Shown one piece after another: positions 33,979 through 42,704 of a stretch of 64,000 nt of DNA (its first letter is position 1; each line of letters opens with the position of its first letter). The notes beneath the pieces are model-generated. The model was given only the letters and a program-made list of their open reading frames with translations. It made no database searches and was not told where the DNA came from. A program made the position numbers and the translations under genes. The DNA is from Azospirillum rugosum (lineage in GTDB: Bacteria > Pseudomonadota > Alphaproteobacteria > Azospirillales > Azospirillaceae): NCBI RefSeq assembly GCF_017876155.1, contig NZ_JAGINP010000004.1, positions 1 to 64,000 on the forward strand, in the 5' to 3' direction.

Positions 33979-35229
33979 ATGGACCTCCGCACAAGCACCG
34001 AGCAGGCCGTGAAGGTCCACACCACGGGCACGCACCGGATCGTCGCGCCGGAGCAGACGCTCGCCCGCGTGGCCCCTTTCCTTCCGGTCATGGGCATCAC
34101 GCGCGTGGCGAACGTCACCGGGCTGGACATGGTCGGCATCCCGGTGGTGATGGTGACCCGGCCGAACTCCCGCTCCGTCTCGGTCGCGCAGGGCAAGGGC
34201 GTGACGCTGGCCGCCGCCAAGGCGTCCGGCGTCATGGAGTCGGTCGAAAGCTACCACGCGGAGCGCATCACCCTGCCGCTGAAGTACGGCAGCTATGAGG
34301 AGCTGCGCTGGTCCCACCCGATCGTGGACGTGCAGCGCTTGCCCAGGCTCGCCTCCGGCTTCACCCCGCACACGCCGATGCTGTGGGTGGAGGGGACGGA
34401 CCTGCTGGGCGGCGGCCCGAAATGGGTGCCGTTCGAGATGGTGCACCTGAACTTCACGCTGCCCCTGCCGCCGGGATCGGGCAGCTTCGTCGCGGGGTCG
34501 AACGGGCTGGCCTCGGGCAACTCGCTGGCGGAGGCCATCGGCCACGCGATCACCGAGTTGGTGGAGCGCGACGGCGCCACCCTGTGGCGCCTGCGCGGCC
34601 TGGAGGCGCAGGAGGCGACGCGCATCGACCCGGCCACGGTCGCGGACCCGGTCTGCGCGTCCCTGCTCGACCGGTTCGACGCGGCGGGCGTGGACGTCGG
34701 CCTGTGGGAGATCACCAGCGACATCGGCCTTCCGGCCTTCCTCTGCCGCATCGTGACGCGGGAGGACGCGCCGCAGCAGTCCATCCGGCCGGCGCTGGGC
34801 ATGGGCTGCCACGCGGCGCGCGAAGTCGCGCTGTCCCGCGCCCTGACCGAGGCGGCGCAGAGCCGCCTGACCTTCATCGCCGGGGCCCGCGACGACATGC
34901 CCCGCGCCGAATACGAACGCCACCTCGACCCGGTCCAGCACGAGCGCTGGAAGAGGCGCATCACCGAAGACACGGGCGTGCGCGACTTCGCAACCGTCCC
35001 CACCTTCTCCGGCCGCACCATCGAGGACGACCTCGCCCACCAGCTCGACCGGCTGCGCGCCGTCGGCATCGAGGAGGTGGTGGCCGTGGACCTGACCAAG
35101 CCGGAGTTCGGCATCCCCGTGGCCCGCGTCGTCATCCCCGGCCTGGAGGGGATCGACGAGTCGCCGGACTACCTGCTGGGCGCGCGGGCGCGCGCTGTTA
35201 TCGACCTGGGCGCCGGAGAGGAATCATGA
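33979..35229 (+). CDS. YcaO-domain protein, probable thioamide-forming cyclodehydratase-like enzyme
   Basis: A 416-residue protein spanning the complete YcaO fold. ATP/Mg-binding signatures are SVAQGKGVTLAAAKASGVME, SVESYHAERI and GLASGNSLAEAIGHAITELVERDG, followed by LTEAAQSRLTFIAGARDDM. YcaO enzymes activate backbone amides with ATP; those paired with TfuA install thioamides, in RiPPs and in methyl-coenzyme M reductase. The C-terminus lacks the proline-rich PxPxP tail of azoline-forming YcaOs, fitting the TfuA-linked class. TfuA overlaps by four bases (ATGA), so the two are translationally coupled. The frame is open 225 bases upstream, but ATG 33979 is the best start. Confidence 0.9.
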   Translation: MDLRTSTEQAVKVHTTGTHRIVAPEQTLARVAPFLPVMGITRVANVTGLDMVGIPVVMVTRPNSRSVSVAQGKGVTLAAAKASGVMESVESYHAERITLPLKYGSYEELRWSHPIVDVQRLPRLASGFTPHTPMLWVEGTDLLGGGPKWVPFEMVHLNFTLPLPPGSGSFVAGSNGLASGNSLAEAIGHAITELVERDGATLWRLRGLEAQEATRIDPATVADPVCASLLDRFDAAGVDVGLWEITSDIGLPAFLCRIVTREDAPQQSIRPALGMGCHAAREVALSRALTEAAQSRLTFIAGARDDMPRAEYERHLDPVQHERWKRRITEDTGVRDFATVPTFSGRTIEDDLAHQLDRLRAVGIEEVVAVDLTKPEFGIPVARVVIPGLEGIDESPDYLLGARARAVIDLGAGEES

Positions 35230-35990
35230 GCACGAGCGGCCTGTACGTCTTCCTCGGCCCCACCCTGCCCCGCGCGGAGGCCGCGCGCGACCTGGACGCG
35301 GCCTACCTGCCGCCGGTGGCCCAGGGCGACATCATCCGCCTGTGCGCGCGCAAGCCGCGCGCCATCGGGATCGTGGACGGCTTCTTCGAGAACATCCCCT
35401 CGGTCTGGCACAAGGAGATCCTGCACGCCATCGACCAGGGCGTGGCGGTGTTCGGCGCGTCCAGCATGGGGGCGCTGCGCGCGGCGGAGTTGCACCCCTT
35501 CGGCATGATCGGGGTCGGCGCCATCTTCGAGGCCTTCCGCGACGGGCGGCTGGAGGACGACGACGAGGTCGCGGTGATCCACGGCCCGGCCGAGCTTGGC
35601 TACCCGAGCCTGTCGGAGGCGATGGTCAACATCCGCCGCACCCTGGCCGACGCGGTCGCCGACGACGTCATCCCGGCCGCCACCGCCCGGCAGCTGGAGG
35701 GCATCGCCAAGGCCCTGCCCTACCGCGACCGCGGCTATGGGCGGGTGCTGCGGCTGGCTGCCGACCAGGGCGTGCCGGAGGAGGAGCTGGCCGACCTGAA
35801 GCTGTGGCTGCCCAACGGCCGCTTCGACCAGAAGCGTGACGACGCGCGGGAGATGCTGCGCGTCATGCGCCGCTGGGCGGCCCAGGGGGTGGCGGCGCCG
35901 GAGGCGCGCTTCCACTTCGAGCGCACCGTCCTGTGGGACCGGGCCGTCCGCGACGCGGCATCGCTCGCCGACCGGGAGCGCTTGGGGTAG
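35226..35990 (+). CDS. TfuA-like protein
   Basis: A 254-residue protein with the TfuA core in the first 135 residues: LYVFLGPTL, YLPPVAQGDI, IGIVDGFFENIPSVWHKEIL, GASSMGALRAAELHPFGMIG and DDDEVAVIHGP. TfuA was first named in trifolitoxin clusters and partners YcaO in thioamidation, perhaps by handling the sulfur donor. The helical C-terminal third (150-254) is variable in the family. The start overlaps the YcaO stop and has GAGAGG just upstream. No precursor peptide gene is found on either side. Confidence 0.92.
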   Translation: MSTSGLYVFLGPTLPRAEAARDLDAAYLPPVAQGDIIRLCARKPRAIGIVDGFFENIPSVWHKEILHAIDQGVAVFGASSMGALRAAELHPFGMIGVGAIFEAFRDGRLEDDDEVAVIHGPAELGYPSLSEAMVNIRRTLADAVADDVIPAATARQLEGIAKALPYRDRGYGRVLRLAADQGVPEEELADLKLWLPNGRFDQKRDDAREMLRVMRRWAAQGVAAPEARFHFERTVLWDRAVRDAASLADRERLG

Positions 35991-36011
35991 AGTGACGGGC
36001 GAGAGCGACCG

Positions 36012-36031
36012 CGCGCCCCCGTCGGGGCGCG
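36012..36031 (+). terminator. GC hairpin between tfuA and the Crp/Fnr gene
   Basis: CGCGCCCC-CGTC-GGGGCGCG, an 8-bp perfect stem 22 bases after the tfuA stop, without a T-tract. It could attenuate read-through into the regulator gene or be an mRNA stability element. Confidence 0.4.
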
Positions 36032-36058
36032 GGCAAGCGGACGACAGCTTGAACGAGC

Positions 36059-36769
36059 ATGGGATTACTCAAAAACGTCGGCACGGTTCTGCGCCGCAAC
36101 CGGCTTCTCAGCGGGCTCGATGACGCCCAGATGGCCGAACTGGTGGCGCTTGGCCGCGTGTCGCGCTTCATCGAGGGGCAGACCGTCTTCACCAAGGGCG
36201 ATCCCGGCGATTGCCTGTACGCCATCCTGAAGGGGCAGATCGCCGTCTCCACCTCCTCGGTGGACGGCAAGACGATGCTCCTGAACATCCTGAATCCGGG
36301 CGACGTGCTGGGCGAGATCGCCCTGATCGACGGTAAGGAACGGACGGCCGGCGCCGCGGCGCTCCGCCCGTCGGAACTGTTCCGCGTCGACCGGCCGGAA
36401 TTCATCTCCTTCCTGGAACGCCACCCGAAGTTGTGCATTGGCATGATGGCGATGCTGTGCGAGCGGCTGCGCTGGGTGTCGGAGAACATCGAGGACGCCG
36501 TCTTCCACGACGTCCCCCGGCGGCTGGCGCGGCGAATCCTGCTTCTGGTGGACACCTACGGCCAGCGCAGCGCCTCCGGGATCCGGGTCAACCAAGCCGT
36601 GTCCCAGGAATCGCTCGCCGCCATGCTCGGCGTCACCCGCGAGATGGTGAACAAGAGCCTGCGCGCGTTGCGGAATTCAGGTGCGATCACCTACACCAAG
36701 GGCTTCATCGTGGTGACCGATCTTCATCTGCTGAAAGACATGGCCGGAGAGTCCGACCGCGTGCCTTGA
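36059..36769 (+). CDS. Crp/Fnr-family transcriptional regulator
   Basis: A 236-residue regulator. The cyclic-nucleotide-binding domain covers residues 15-130, with GDPGDCLYAILKGQIAV and the phosphate-cassette-like GEIALIDGKERTAGA, suggesting true cNMP binding. A long dimer helix follows, then a winged HTH (about 150-225) with recognition helix VSQESLAAMLGVTREMVNKS. No Fnr-type cysteine cluster is present. It follows the YcaO-TfuA operon by 68 bases on the same strand and is a candidate for binding the site at 33753-33768. The ribosome site before ATG 36059 is weak. Confidence 0.9.
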   Translation: MGLLKNVGTVLRRNRLLSGLDDAQMAELVALGRVSRFIEGQTVFTKGDPGDCLYAILKGQIAVSTSSVDGKTMLLNILNPGDVLGEIALIDGKERTAGAAALRPSELFRVDRPEFISFLERHPKLCIGMMAMLCERLRWVSENIEDAVFHDVPRRLARRILLLVDTYGQRSASGIRVNQAVSQESLAAMLGVTREMVNKSLRALRNSGAITYTKGFIVVTDLHLLKDMAGESDRVP

Positions 36770-36871
36770 CGCATAGGGGCACACACAATTAGTTTTGTCA
36801 TCGCAATCTCTTTCAATCGCGCTATAGTGCGGCTGAGCATGAACCGGGCGGTATTGGGGAAGGTTATGGTC

Positions 36872-37258
36872 ATGTCTGATCAGGGGTCTCAGGAAACCAG
36901 CGCGCTCCCGCCGCCGGCCGGCGTCGTGCCTCTGGAGGCGCGAACGGTGAAGCTGTTCGGCCACGCCACGCAGATCCGCCTGGAACCGTCCTACTGGGAA
37001 GCGCTGGACGAAATCTGCCGCCGCGAAGACCTGACGGTGGACGAGCTGTGCAGCGACCTCAAGGACCGGCTCGATTCGCAGTCCCGGCGGTCGCGCCGCG
37101 TGTCCAGCGTGTCGCTGTCCAACGCGGTGCGCGTCTTCATCGTCGGCTATTACCGCAAGGCGGCGACCGAAAAGGGTCACGACCGCGCCGGCCATGGCCG
37201 CGGCGACCCGTTCGTCAGCACGCCGTTCGACCTACCCCCCGCGCCCAAGCAGCTCTGA
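36872..37258 (+). CDS. Ribbon-helix-helix protein (RHH_4 type)
   Basis: A 128-residue protein. The RHH_4 domain (about residues 22-95) has strand ARTVKLFGHATQIRLEPSYW, helix EALDEICRREDLTVDELCSD and helix VSLSNAVRVFIVGYYRKAA, flanked by disordered Pro-rich ends. ATG 36872 is preferred since GGGGAAGG lies eight bases upstream; an ATG at 36866 is too close to that site. TATAGT at 36823-36828 is a possible -10. It is paralogous in domain to the protein at 33368-33676, and the two bracket the YcaO-TfuA-Crp block. Confidence 0.82.
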   Translation: MSDQGSQETSALPPPAGVVPLEARTVKLFGHATQIRLEPSYWEALDEICRREDLTVDELCSDLKDRLDSQSRRSRRVSSVSLSNAVRVFIVGYYRKAATEKGHDRAGHGRGDPFVSTPFDLPPAPKQL

Positions 37259-37397
37259 TCCGTCAGCCCTGATCCACGCGTCCGCGGGCTGTGGCGGTGG
37301 CTGTGGTTTCCCGGGGCGCGACAAAGAGGCTGCTGGCGCAATTCGTCTGAAATTTGCGAGACTGCGGCTCCCGCCCCGTCGCAGAGCCGCCCAGCGC

Positions 37398-39440
37398 ATG
37401 AGCACGGCCGAGCCGTCCCTTTCCAGCCTTCCGCCGCCCCGCCGCCCGTGGGATCGCTCGGCCTTGCCCGAGGTGGCCTTCATCGTGGCCGCGATGGGGG
37501 TGCTGTTCCTGGTCATGCGGCAGAACTACCTGCTGTTCCACCTCTGCGCGGAGCTGTTCGCCGTCGTCGTGTCGGTCTCGATCTTCATGATCGCGTGGAA
37601 CACGCGGGAGACCAACCAGTCGCCCTTCCTGGCCTTCGTCGGGCTGTCCCTGCCCGCGGTGGCCCTGCTGGACCTGCTGCACAGCGTCGCCTTCCAGGGC
37701 ATGAACGTCATCGGGGAGGGCAGTCCGAACCTGGCGACGGAGCTGTGGATCGCCGCCCGCTACGTCCAGGCCGCCATATTCCTGGCCGCCCCGCTGCTGG
37801 CCGAAACGCGCCTGCGCACCGGCGACGTCCTGCTGGTCCAGGCCGGCGTCATGGCCATTTCCCTGCTGGCCATCTTCACCTTCGACATCATGCCGGACTG
37901 CTACATCCCCGGCCTGGGGCTGAGCCCCTTCAAGGTCGGCAGCGAGTATGTGATCAGCGGCATGGCCGCCCTGTCCTGCCTGCTGCTGATCCGGCGCCGG
38001 CGGCAGTTCGATCCCGGGGTCTACGGGCTGACGCTTGCCGGATTCGCCCTGCTGATCCCGCAGGAGATGGTGTTCACGCTCTACAACGACCCGCACGGGC
38101 TGCTGAACGCGGCGGGCCATTTCATCAAGATCCTGTCCTTCTATCTGCTTTACAAGGCGATCGCCGTCACCGCCCTGAAGAACCCCTACGACCTGGCCTT
38201 CTACCGCATGCGCCGCAGCGAGGAGGCCTTGCGCGACCATCTCGGCGGGCTGGAGTCGCTGATCGCCACCCGGACCGGCGAGCTGCGCGAGAGCGAGGGG
38301 CGCTGGCGGGCGCTGCTGGAATGCTCCAACGACTGGTTCTGGGAAACCGACGCGCGCGGGCGCTTCACCTCCCTGTCCCCGCGCGCCGAGGAATCGACCG
38401 GGCGCGGCGGCGCGGAGCTTCTGGGCTTCACCCACGCCGACCTGCTCGACACCGGCCGCCCGCCGGAGGATTTCCCCGCGCTGGCCGAGGCGCTGCGCCG
38501 GCGGGAGCCCTTCCGCCGGCTGACCTTCCCGCTGGCGTCGCCAGGCGGGTCGACCCGCTGGGTCCTGGTCAGCGGCATGCCCCGGCACGACGCGGACGGG
38601 ACCTTCCTCGGCTACCGCGGCACGACCAGCGACATCACCGGCCGGCGGCAGGCGGCCGAAGCGGCCCAGCAGAAGCAGACCATGGCCGCGCTGGGCAGCC
38701 TGGTCGGCGGGCTCGCCCACGAGATCAACAACCTGCTGCAGCCCATCATCGGCCTGTCGGAGCTGGCGCTCGGCCGCGTCGGGGAGGACGCCAAGCTGCG
38801 CCTCTACCTGAACGCGGTGCACGAAAGCGGCCTGAAGGCCCGCGACATCATGCGCGACGTCCTGCAGTTCGCGCGGGTCGAGGTCACCGAGTCGCCGCCG
38901 GGCGACCTGGAGGAAGCCGTCCGCTCCGCCGTTCAGCTGGCTACCCCGTCGCTGTCCGCCGGCCTGCGGGTGAGCACGCGCGTGGGCACGGGGCTCGCCC
39001 CGGTGACGATCACCGCCACCGAGCTGACCCAGGTCCTGCTGAACCTGATCCAGAACGCCAACGACGCCATGCCGGACGGCGGCGCCCTGACCATCGCCGC
39101 CGACGGCGTGGCGGTGCGGGAGCCGGACGCGTCCCGCCGCCAGATCGCGGAAGGCGCCTACATCCGCCTGACGGTGGCCGACACGGGCTGCGGGATGGAC
39201 GAGCAGACGCGCCAGCGCGTGTTCGACCCGTTCTTCACGACCAAGCCCGTCGGCAAAGGGACAGGGCTTGGGCTTTCGGTTGTGTATGGTATCGTAAGGA
39301 ACGGCGGAGGCGATATCCTGGTCGACAGCGCGCCCGGCCGGGGTACAACCTTCATCATCGACCTGCCCGTCGCCCACGCCGGCGCCACGGGCGAAACGAC
39401 ACATGGGATGGCGGTTCATGGCGAAGGTGCTGGTCGTTGA
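37398..39440 (+). CDS. Membrane sensor histidine kinase (MASE3-PAS-HisKA-HATPase)
   Basis: A 680-residue kinase. Residues 30-270 hold about seven transmembrane helices of the MASE3 type (LPAVALLDLLHSVAFQGMNV is characteristic). A PAS domain follows at about 300-430 (ECSNDWFWETDARGRFTSLS). The phosphoacceptor is His441 in LAHEINNLLQPI. The ATPase domain has NLIQNANDAM (N box), DTGCGM (G1), FFTTKPVGKGTGLGLSV (F and G2 boxes). The kinase type resembles NtrB-like HEINN kinases. ATG 37398 is used; upstream frame lacks coding features. The cognate response regulator overlaps its 3' end by 23 bases. Confidence 0.9.
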   Translation: MSTAEPSLSSLPPPRRPWDRSALPEVAFIVAAMGVLFLVMRQNYLLFHLCAELFAVVVSVSIFMIAWNTRETNQSPFLAFVGLSLPAVALLDLLHSVAFQGMNVIGEGSPNLATELWIAARYVQAAIFLAAPLLAETRLRTGDVLLVQAGVMAISLLAIFTFDIMPDCYIPGLGLSPFKVGSEYVISGMAALSCLLLIRRRRQFDPGVYGLTLAGFALLIPQEMVFTLYNDPHGLLNAAGHFIKILSFYLLYKAIAVTALKNPYDLAFYRMRRSEEALRDHLGGLESLIATRTGELRESEGRWRALLECSNDWFWETDARGRFTSLSPRAEESTGRGGAELLGFTHADLLDTGRPPEDFPALAEALRRREPFRRLTFPLASPGGSTRWVLVSGMPRHDADGTFLGYRGTTSDITGRRQAAEAAQQKQTMAALGSLVGGLAHEINNLLQPIIGLSELALGRVGEDAKLRLYLNAVHESGLKARDIMRDVLQFARVEVTESPPGDLEEAVRSAVQLATPSLSAGLRVSTRVGTGLAPVTITATELTQVLLNLIQNANDAMPDGGALTIAADGVAVREPDASRRQIAEGAYIRLTVADTGCGMDEQTRQRVFDPFFTTKPVGKGTGLGLSVVYGIVRNGGGDILVDSAPGRGTTFIIDLPVAHAGATGETTHGMAVHGEGAGR

Positions 39441-39807
39441 GGACTCCGCGGCGGTTCGGCTGGCCGTGACGGAGGTGATCGAGCAGGCCGGCCACACGGT
39501 GTCCTCGGCCGAGAACGGCCGGGTCGCCATCGAACTGCTCCAGGGGGAGACCTTCGACCTGATCGTGACGGACGTCCTGATGCCCGAGGCCGACGGGCTG
39601 GAGGTCATCAAGGAGGCGCGCGCGCGCCATCCGAAGACCCAGGTGCTGGCGATGTCCGGTGGCGCGCCGAACCTGCCGGCGGGCTATGCCCTGAAGATGG
39701 CGGAGATGTTCGCGGCCGACGCCGTGCTCTTCAAGCCGTTCCTGAACGAGGAGCTGAAGAAGGCCGTGGCGCGCCTGCTGGCGGAAACGGCCGACAACGG
39801 CCATTGA
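39418..39807 (+). CDS. Single-domain response regulator
   Basis: A 129-residue receiver domain with no output domain. The acidic pair is in VVEDS, phospho-acceptor Asp52 in TDVLMPEADG, the switch Ser in MSGG and the conserved Lys in LFKPF. It overlaps the histidine kinase gene, so the two form a coupled pair; the output is presumably protein-protein interaction or phosphorelay. ATG 39418 follows GGGATGGCGG. Confidence 0.92.
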   Translation: MAKVLVVEDSAAVRLAVTEVIEQAGHTVSSAENGRVAIELLQGETFDLIVTDVLMPEADGLEVIKEARARHPKTQVLAMSGGAPNLPAGYALKMAEMFAADAVLFKPFLNEELKKAVARLLAETADNGH

Positions 39808-40038
39808 CCACCGCCACGGCCGGCGCGGCCCGCTGGTAGGACCACAGCGTCCGAAGGTCGCACCCCGCCGTCTTGACAGCCCGTCTCTGCCCCGGTAAAA
39901 GTTACGTCTCTAAACCGTAAGGTTTGGATAGGAACCGGCGGGCCGGGGCGTGGGAGGGAATTCCACAACAATAAGCGCCCCGCCCGCCCTTCCAGCGCAG
40001 ACCTATCGAGCACAATTGGAATCGGGAAGGCGGCCGGA
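39808..40038. other. Convergent intergenic region with an orphan promoter-like element
   Basis: Between the response regulator and the convergent MarR gene. On the plus strand TTGACA (39873-39878), a 17-bp spacer and TAAAAG (39896-39901) look like a promoter, followed by the palindrome AAACCGTAAGGTTT at 39911-39924. No gene lies downstream on that strand before 40807, so an antisense or small RNA is possible. Confidence 0.35.
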
Positions 40039-40485
40039 TCAGGCCGCGGCTTGGCGCTTGTTCAGAAGCCCGCGCAGCACCCGCGACAGCAGATCGGCCA
40101 GTTGCAGCTGGTCCGGCCCCGGCAGCGCCGCGATCACGCCGGCGAATTCCTTCAGCGGATCGTTCTCCAGCAGCTCCAGCGCCTTCGGCGTGGGGTGGAG
40201 CTGGATCACGCGGCGGTCTTCCGGCACCGGGACGCGGGTCAACAGGCTTTTGGTCACCAGCACCTCGACCATCTGCGAGGCCGCACCGCGCGTGGTCGCG
40301 TGGAACTCGGCGAAGGCGGACACCGTCCGCTGGCTGGGGTTGGCGCGCGCGAAATAGCGCAGGGCGGTCCATTGCGACGGCTTCAGACCCTGCGTGTAGC
40401 CCATGCTGTCCGCAAGATGGCCGATGTGCATCATGACCTCGGCGATCGCTTGCGCCGACGCCTGTGACGATGGGCTTTTCGACAT
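40039..40485 (-). CDS. MarR-family winged-helix regulator
   Basis: A 148-residue MarR-type regulator. The winged HTH is at about residues 34-105 (LKPSQWTALRYFARANPSQR, SAFAEFHATTRGAASQMVEV, with the wing VPVPEDRRVIQLHPT). The N- and C-terminal helices form the dimer interface. The ligand and targets are unknown; it has no operon partner. Start ATG 40485 begins a Ser-rich N-terminus. Confidence 0.9.
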   Translation of the reverse strand: MSKSPSSQASAQAIAEVMMHIGHLADSMGYTQGLKPSQWTALRYFARANPSQRTVSAFAEFHATTRGAASQMVEVLVTKSLLTRVPVPEDRRVIQLHPTPKALELLENDPLKEFAGVIAALPGPDQLQLADLLSRVLRGLLNKRQAAA

Positions 40486-40806
40486 GACGACCGGGTCTCG
40501 ATGGTTACTGTAGCGTGCAGAACCCGTAAACGGCGCCGCGCAGTGCCTTGACGCTGCCGGAGTCTACACCATTTAGAGGCTATACGACCACCAGACTATC
40601 AGCCGAGCGAAGCGAAGTCCAGCGCGGCCACGGTCACGGTGAAGCCAACACTAAGCCATGCGCGCACAAAACGAAACAGCGGCGTCGGGCGGCGCCCTAC
40701 ACATGGTGTCGCACCCCCGCGCCGCAGGGCAGCTACCACCTCCTGTACGAACGGAGCCATGCGTTTTGGCTGGCGTTGCACCCCGACTCGCCTATATATG
40801 CGCGCC
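40486..40806. other. 321-base divergent intergenic region
   Basis: Between the MarR gene (minus) and rimO (plus). A TATATA element at 40793-40798 lies only nine bases before the rimO ATG, so if it is a -10 box the transcript would be leaderless. Nothing else in the region looks coding or structural. Confidence 0.4.
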
Positions 40807-42171
40807 ATGACCAGCACGCCCCTCTCCATCCCCGGTTCCAAGACCAGCGCCGCGACGACTCCGAAGGTCGGCATCGTCAGCCTGGGCTGCCCGAAGGCGC
40901 TCGTCGATTCGGAGCGCATCCTCACCCGCCTGCGCGCCGAAGGCTACGAGATCTCGCCGTCCTACGACGGGGCCGACGTCGTGCTGGTGAACACCTGCGG
41001 CTTCCTCGACTCGGCGAAGAAGGAGTCGCTGGAGGCCATCGGGGAGGCGATCAAGGAAAACGGCCGGGTCATCGTGACCGGCTGCATGGGCGTGGAATCG
41101 GACATGATCCGGGAGGTCCACCCCGACGTGCTGGCCGTCACCGGCCCGCACCAGTACGAACAGGTGGTCAACGCCGTGCACGACGCCGTGCCGCCGGTGC
41201 ACGACCCCTTCACCGACCTGGTACCGCCGGAAGGGCTGCGGCTGACGCCGCGCCACTACGCCTACCTGAAGATTTCCGAAGGCTGCAACAACCGGTGCAG
41301 CTTCTGCATCATCCCGTCCTTGCGCGGCGACCTGGTCAGCCGCCCGGTTGCCTCCGTCCTGCGCGAGGCGGAGAAGCTGGCGACCGCCGGGGTGAAGGAG
41401 CTGCTGGTCATCTCCCAGGACACCAGCGCCTACGGCATCGACCGCAAATACGCGGAGGAGGACTGGTACGGCCGCAAGGTCAAGGCCCGCTTCCTCGACC
41501 TGTGCCAGGAGTTGGCGAACTTCGACGTCTGGGTGCGCCTGCACTACGTCTATCCCTACCCGCATGTGGACGAGGTCATTCCGCTGATGGCGGAGGGGCG
41601 CATCCTCCCCTACCTGGACATCCCGTTCCAGCACGCCTCCCCCACCGTGCTGAAGGCCATGCGCCGCCCGGCCGCGCAGGAGAAGCAGCTGGACCGCATC
41701 AAGAAGTGGCGCGCGGAATGCCCGCATCTGGTGCTGCGCTCCACCTTCATCACCGGCTTCCCCGGCGAGACGGAGGAGGACTTCCAGTTCATGCTGGACT
41801 GGCTGCAGGAGGCGCAGTTGGACCGCGTGGGCTGCTTCAAGTACGAGCCGGTCGAGGGTGCGGCCGCCAACGCCCTGCCGAACGCCGTGCCGGAAGAGGT
41901 CAAGCAGGAGCGCTGGGAGCGCTTCATGGAGACCCAGAAGGCGATCAGCGCCGAGCGGCTGAAGCAGAAGATCGGCTACACGCTGGGCGTCATCATCGAC
42001 GAGGTCGACGAGGAAGGCGCCATCGGCCGCTCCTACGCCGACGCGCCGGAGATCGACGGCAACGTCTTCCTGAACGGCGAGACCAACGTGAAGCCCGGCG
42101 ACATCGTGGACGTGACCATCGAGCACGCCGACGACTACGACCTCTGGGGCTCCATCGAGCGTCCCGAGTAA
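40807..42171 (+). CDS. rimO: Ribosomal protein S12 methylthiotransferase
   Basis: A 454-residue radical-SAM methylthiotransferase that adds a methylthio group to the conserved Asp of ribosomal protein S12. The N-terminal UPF0004 domain carries the auxiliary cluster Cys residues ([22 protein letters not shown]). The radical-SAM motif is CNNRCSFC with Cys160, Cys164 and Cys167. A C-terminal TRAM domain ends the protein. The start ATG 40807 is at the usual position relative to [12 protein letters not shown]. It is monocistronic, followed by a family A palindromic repeat. Confidence 0.96.
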   Translation: MTSTPLSIPGSKTSAATTPKVGIVSLGCPKALVDSERILTRLRAEGYEISPSYDGADVVLVNTCGFLDSAKKESLEAIGEAIKENGRVIVTGCMGVESDMIREVHPDVLAVTGPHQYEQVVNAVHDAVPPVHDPFTDLVPPEGLRLTPRHYAYLKISEGCNNRCSFCIIPSLRGDLVSRPVASVLREAEKLATAGVKELLVISQDTSAYGIDRKYAEEDWYGRKVKARFLDLCQELANFDVWVRLHYVYPYPHVDEVIPLMAEGRILPYLDIPFQHASPTVLKAMRRPAAQEKQLDRIKKWRAECPHLVLRSTFITGFPGETEEDFQFMLDWLQEAQLDRVGCFKYEPVEGAAANALPNAVPEEVKQERWERFMETQKAISAERLKQKIGYTLGVIIDEVDEEGAIGRSYADAPEIDGNVFLNGETNVKPGDIVDVTIEHADDYDLWGSIERPE

Positions 42172-42179
42172 GCAAGCTC

Positions 42180-42266
42180 GTCGGTCGGGTGGAGCGCAGC
42201 GAAACCCGACGGTTCCTTGCACCGGGAAGCGTGTTGGGTTGCGCCTGCGGCTCCACCCAACCTACG
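42180..42266. repeat. Palindromic repeat, family A (diverged left arm)
   Basis: The right arm GCGGCTCCACCCAACCTACG is conserved; the left arm CGGTCGGGTGGAGCGCAGCG has diverged from GTAGGTTGGG, with inner arms AAACCCGAC and GTGTTGGGTT. It starts eight bases after the rimO stop and ends just before the HNH gene's ribosome site. Confidence 0.8.
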
Positions 42267-42290
42267 ATGGCTGCGAAGGAGGCCCGCGTC

Positions 42291-42626
42291 GTGCCCGTGA
42301 CACCCGACGACACCCGGCTGATGGACGTGCTTCAGGGCGGGCGCTGCTTCCACTGCGGCGAGCCGGTCGGGGCGAAGGCCACCTTCGACCACCTGATCCC
42401 GCAGGCCTACGGCGGCGCCGACGAGCCGGCCAACGTCGTGCTGGCACACCGCCGCTGCAACCAGAAGAAGGGTGACCGCCTGCCCACGCCGGAGGAGATC
42501 GAGCGCTTCGCCGCGGAGCGCCGGCGCAGCCGCCTGGGCGTCTGGCCACCCCTCCTCGCGCTCCTGAAGGCCGAGCCCGGCGACGAGTGGATGACCGTGG
42601 CCCGCGCCATCGCCGACCTGCGCTGA
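42291..42626 (+). CDS. HNH endonuclease domain protein
   Basis: A 111-residue protein with a compact HNH nuclease: zinc-type Cys in GGRCFHCGEPV, catalytic FDHLIPQAYGG, and NVVLAHRRCNQKKGDR. The C-terminal 40 residues form a basic helix and tail. GTG 42291 has AAGGAGG eight bases upstream and is preferred to an in-frame ATG at 42267, which lies at the edge of the palindromic repeat. Small stand-alone HNH proteins of this type are widespread; role unknown. Confidence 0.85.
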   Translation: MPVTPDDTRLMDVLQGGRCFHCGEPVGAKATFDHLIPQAYGGADEPANVVLAHRRCNQKKGDRLPTPEEIERFAAERRRSRLGVWPPLLALLKAEPGDEWMTVARAIADLR

Positions 42627-42640
42627 CGGCGCTTCGCCGC

Positions 42641-42665
42641 GGAACATGCCGGTATGCGGGCGGTT
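42641..42665 (+). promoter_or_regulatory. Possible EcfG-type general stress promoter
   Basis: GGAAC (42641-42645), 16-bp spacer and GGTT (42662-42665) fit the alphaproteobacterial EcfG pattern GGAAC-N16/17-CGTT with one mismatch. It lies 40 bases before a small hydrophilic protein gene, a common type of EcfG target. Confidence 0.5.
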
Positions 42666-42704
42666 GTCATGGGTGACCCTTCCGAACGGAAACGAGGCCA
42701 CATC

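Noticed and set aside
42267..42290. ATG 42267 as start of the HNH gene
   Set aside because: It lies at the edge of the palindromic repeat with no ribosome site, whereas GTG 42291 follows AAGGAGG at optimal spacing.
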